Source of the DNA: Pseudisothecium myosuroides
Lineage: Eukaryota > Streptophyta > Bryopsida > Hypnales > Lembophyllaceae
Assembly: GCA_951799445.1 (NCBI GenBank)
Contig: OX637290.1
Span: forward strand, 28,142,987-28,206,986
Length of the DNA stretch: 64,000 bases
Direction of reading: 5' to 3'
Below the pieces are notes generated by a model, which saw only the letters and a program-made list of their open reading frames with translations, was not told the origin of the DNA and did no database searches. Positions 61,280 through 64,000 of this stretch are shown here, one piece after another; within the stretch, counting starts at the first letter, position 1; each line of letters begins with the position of its first letter. Both the position numbers and the translations under genes were made by a program.

Positions 61280-62033
61280 AAGTGACTGTAAAAACACCTG
61301 TACTATTTGTTGTATTTTGTAACAATATTCATGATTTTTTCTAAAGGACTTCCTTTAAAATTTTAAAAATAATTTTTAAATTAAAAAAATATATATAGAT
61401 AACATATACACCGTCAAGATGAAGGTAACCAACCACCAAAGGAAAACCTTAGGAAAATTCTCTAAGTAGGACAACTAGAAAAGTGCCAAATCTCAAGAAA
61501 ATAGATATTTTGATGTTTTAATTAGTTAAAAATAGGAAAATAAATAAATAAAAATAAAAATAAAATAAAAAATTGAACATTTGTAATAACTCTATAGAAA
61601 TGGTCATTCACCAAACAAACCACCAAAATAATATTTTACATGTGTTGAAATGCAAGCTAATTGAAACTCACTTCAATGTGGACTTCCATACCACATAAAA
61701 TTAACTACTTTTAGAATTTCTTTGAACAATAGCTACAAGTCTAGTAGAAGACCATCTCCTCCCAATTTTAGCTCCAAATTTGTTTCTTTAAATACTAAAT
61801 AATTCTAAAAAATCCCAAATTGGCAATTGTGACATAGAATTGGGGGCTATTTTTGGACAACAAAACATTTTTGAAAATTTCAAAAAAATTAGGCAAGGTG
61901 TATACTAGTCATGAATACCTTACCTATAAATCTTGAGTCATTTGGAGATAGAACGTGGAAGTTATGCCCCCCCCCCCAAAAAAAAAGCACGCAAAGTGTG
62001 ACAAAATAGGACAAGTGTTTCTTGCAATCACCC
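61280..62033. mobile_element. Element X4
   Basis: It starts AAGTGACTGTAAAAACACCT and ends GTGTTTCTTGCAATCACCC. Flanks TACA and TGCA match at three of four positions. Its interior aligns with X2 (shared TTTAAGATGAAAGTAACCA-type block). It is 754 bp and non-coding; the C10A10 run at 61969 is in its right part. Confidence 0.75.
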
Positions 62034-62039
62034 TGCAAG

Positions 62040-64000
62040 ACTAGTTGCAAAGGAGCTTCTCCACTCAAATTGACACCAAGATGTAGTGGCATAGAATATA
62101 TTTTTTCTACCTTGATACTGCTCTTATTAACGCTTACATAGTATATCAAGAAACTTATAAGGCCACTAGAGTGAAGGTGAAGACCTTTAAAGATTTCTAG
62201 CTCAATGTTGCATCTGCACTAATGGACGTGGATCAAGAATCCAAAATCCTAGGCACATCTCCAAGAACTTACTCGTTGTTGCATCTCAAAGGATTTACTT
62301 GTTGTCGCGTCCCACACCACAATAAATGGAAGGGGCATCAAAGGAAGTGTTGTATGTCCAAAACAAACCTCATGGATATCCAAAGGATGTCTAGTAGTAT
62401 CACAAATTTGTAATGAGGATTGTTTTCTTGCACATCACTTTGGGGGCTTGTGACAATGACAATGAAGCAAAAAGAGCAAACATCCCTGCCCATTGCCATT
62501 AGCACCCTACCCTTGCATGTACTAAATGTGAAAAAAATTCAAGACCATTGATTTGACTGATCAAAGAATTATTGTAGCCGTTGATGCTCTAGGATACATA
62601 TATGGATATGGAATACATACGTCATATGGAATACATACAAAGTATATATGAAAAATATGGCCATACATATCCATACAGATTATACAAATAAACATATGGC
62701 CACATATAGATATACATTTTAGATATCTCATATTGTTTGGAGGCCAAACAGATGTAATAGAAGTACAAATATGGGGGGGGGGAATATGTCACAAGCAATT
62801 GTCTCAGTTACTCAATCAATAGCAAAGTGAGACGTATACCCCTTTCAGGTTTATGGAAAAAGTTTAACCACCGATGGCTAAATGACACGTGTACCCCATC
62901 AATTTCTTAGAATGAGCTCGCATCAGAAAGCCACAGTTTTTCACAATGACAATGAGCTCAAAAGAGGCAATAACTAGTTAACTACCTTTTTCATTTTCAT
63001 GGAAGTTTTAATGTGTATAATGGTTGTAGTTGTCGAGCATGCCTAAGTTCAAATCCATGATGAAGCATTTACATCAGAGGGTCAAGGCTACGCAAACGGC
63101 AACATTGTCTATAGTGTTCAAGAATTAGGCATGTACATGTTGTCAGCTAATGCTCTGAAGTCCTCACTTTTAGAAGAAGTGTGGTCATCTTTTACAAAAT
63201 TTTGCAATCTTCACAGAAGAAGAGTAGACAATACAAATTTCATGTTGACATATATACATATACACACATATACATATACACATACATATTTTTGAAATTT
63301 AGTCTAGAACTTCATTGTATTGACATCATTGATTCTAGACTATGCCTAGAATATTCACTTCTTACTACACATCCAAACAATAAAGTAGACCATAAACTCT
63401 ATGGCACAAAGAAGACTCACACCTTTGCCACTTTCAATGGTTGAATCAAGAAGAGTGTTCCACACACAAATTTGCAACATCTTCAACCAAAATTGTTGCT
63501 GGAACTACTCCACTACCCAACCTGGCTGCAATCACTAAAGGATTAATGACTATTTCTACTTCCGCGTTGATTGTTTTGTCTCTTACTGGAAAATGATGAT
63601 GACATTCTGCAATGTCCATCTGCTTCATATTTGTATTGTTTGTTGCTCAACATAGTTCCAGCTTCTACCTTGTTACGATTTTAGGATGTAAGTTGAACTA
63701 TTAGATTGAATGTTTAATATATAAAGGCTTGAGATCTTCATTTGTTACTTTGCGATAACGTCACTACTACTGCTTCAATGTTTTTTACAATTAATGTAAT
63801 GACTAGGGGCAAAAGATTGTTTGTAAATAACCCTCATGTTTTATTGCAAGAAACACTTCACATTTTTGTTTCAAAAAGCCCAATTTCTGTGAACAATATT
63901 ATCACGGCTACAATACTATGTGTATTGTTTAGATAATTCAAAAATTGGTGTGCTCCATCCATTTTTATGCAGATTCCGTAAGGACATGCCTTATGTGCTT
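62040..64000. other. AT-rich intergenic DNA with TA/CA simple repeats
   Basis: No gene is recognised. ATATGGAATACATAC occurs twice near 62606 and 62627, a G run lies at 62772, and a TATACA/CATATA simple repeat lies at 63243-63290. Confidence 0.5.

Noticed and set aside
63003..63070. GTTCAAATCC-like T-loop suggesting a tRNA
   Set aside because: No acceptor stem, D-arm or anticodon arm can be drawn around it.

Overview
The window is nuclear DNA of a land plant. It carries two recognisable, intron-rich plant genes (a hexokinase and a half-size ABCA transporter, each with GT-AG introns) inside AT-rich DNA packed with small plant-type DNA transposons. I cannot name the species. The low gene density and the protein sequences would fit a non-seed plant such as a bryophyte or lycophyte, but that is an impression. 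I saw no bacterial operons, tRNA or rRNA genes, or CRISPR arrays.

Genes. At the left edge (minus strand, 1-1703) are the first three exons of a hexokinase, the third cut by the window edge; its N-terminus looks like a plastid transit peptide. At 49510-57393 (plus strand) is a complete ABCA-family ABC transporter. I resolved 19 exons giving 981 residues, with six predicted membrane spans followed by one nucleotide-binding domain in which all motifs are intact. A third, tentative gene lies at 39818-41007 (minus strand, three exons in phase, no recognised family). Its reading frame runs into the end of a transposon, which supplies the stop codon.

Mobile DNA. Almost everything else that shows structure is a non-autonomous, non-coding inverted-repeat element; no transposase gene was found. 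I sorted the elements by terminal repeats and target-site duplications. (T) A TTAA-target family with CCCCTAAA ends, at about nine sites, some nested. (X) A family with GGRTGATTGCAAG ends and 4-bp duplications, four copies. (M) Three adjacent giant foldback elements with CAGT ends and TA targets (36404-39823). (W) TA-target elements beginning AGGTRG. (S) Two Stowaway-like elements. (C) Three CACTA-like elements. Two PIF/Harbinger-like MITEs and several small families or single hairpins complete the set. Elements lie inside elements, sometimes three deep, so insertion order can be read directly.

Layout. 1-1703 hexokinase; 1.9-4.7 kb a diverged 1.5-kb tandem duplication; 5.7-18 kb scattered MITEs; 18-23.7 kb quiet; 23.7-32.3 kb C, T, Y, PIF-like and X elements; 32.3-35.4 kb AT-rich and quiet; 35.4-39.8 kb T6 and the M array; 39.8-41 kb candidate gene; 41.2-47 kb the densest nesting; 48-49.5 kb GC-richer ABCA upstream region; 49.5-57.6 kb ABCA gene; 57.7-64 kb intergenic with duplications, W3 and X4. 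The two known genes are about 48 kb apart and show no functional link.
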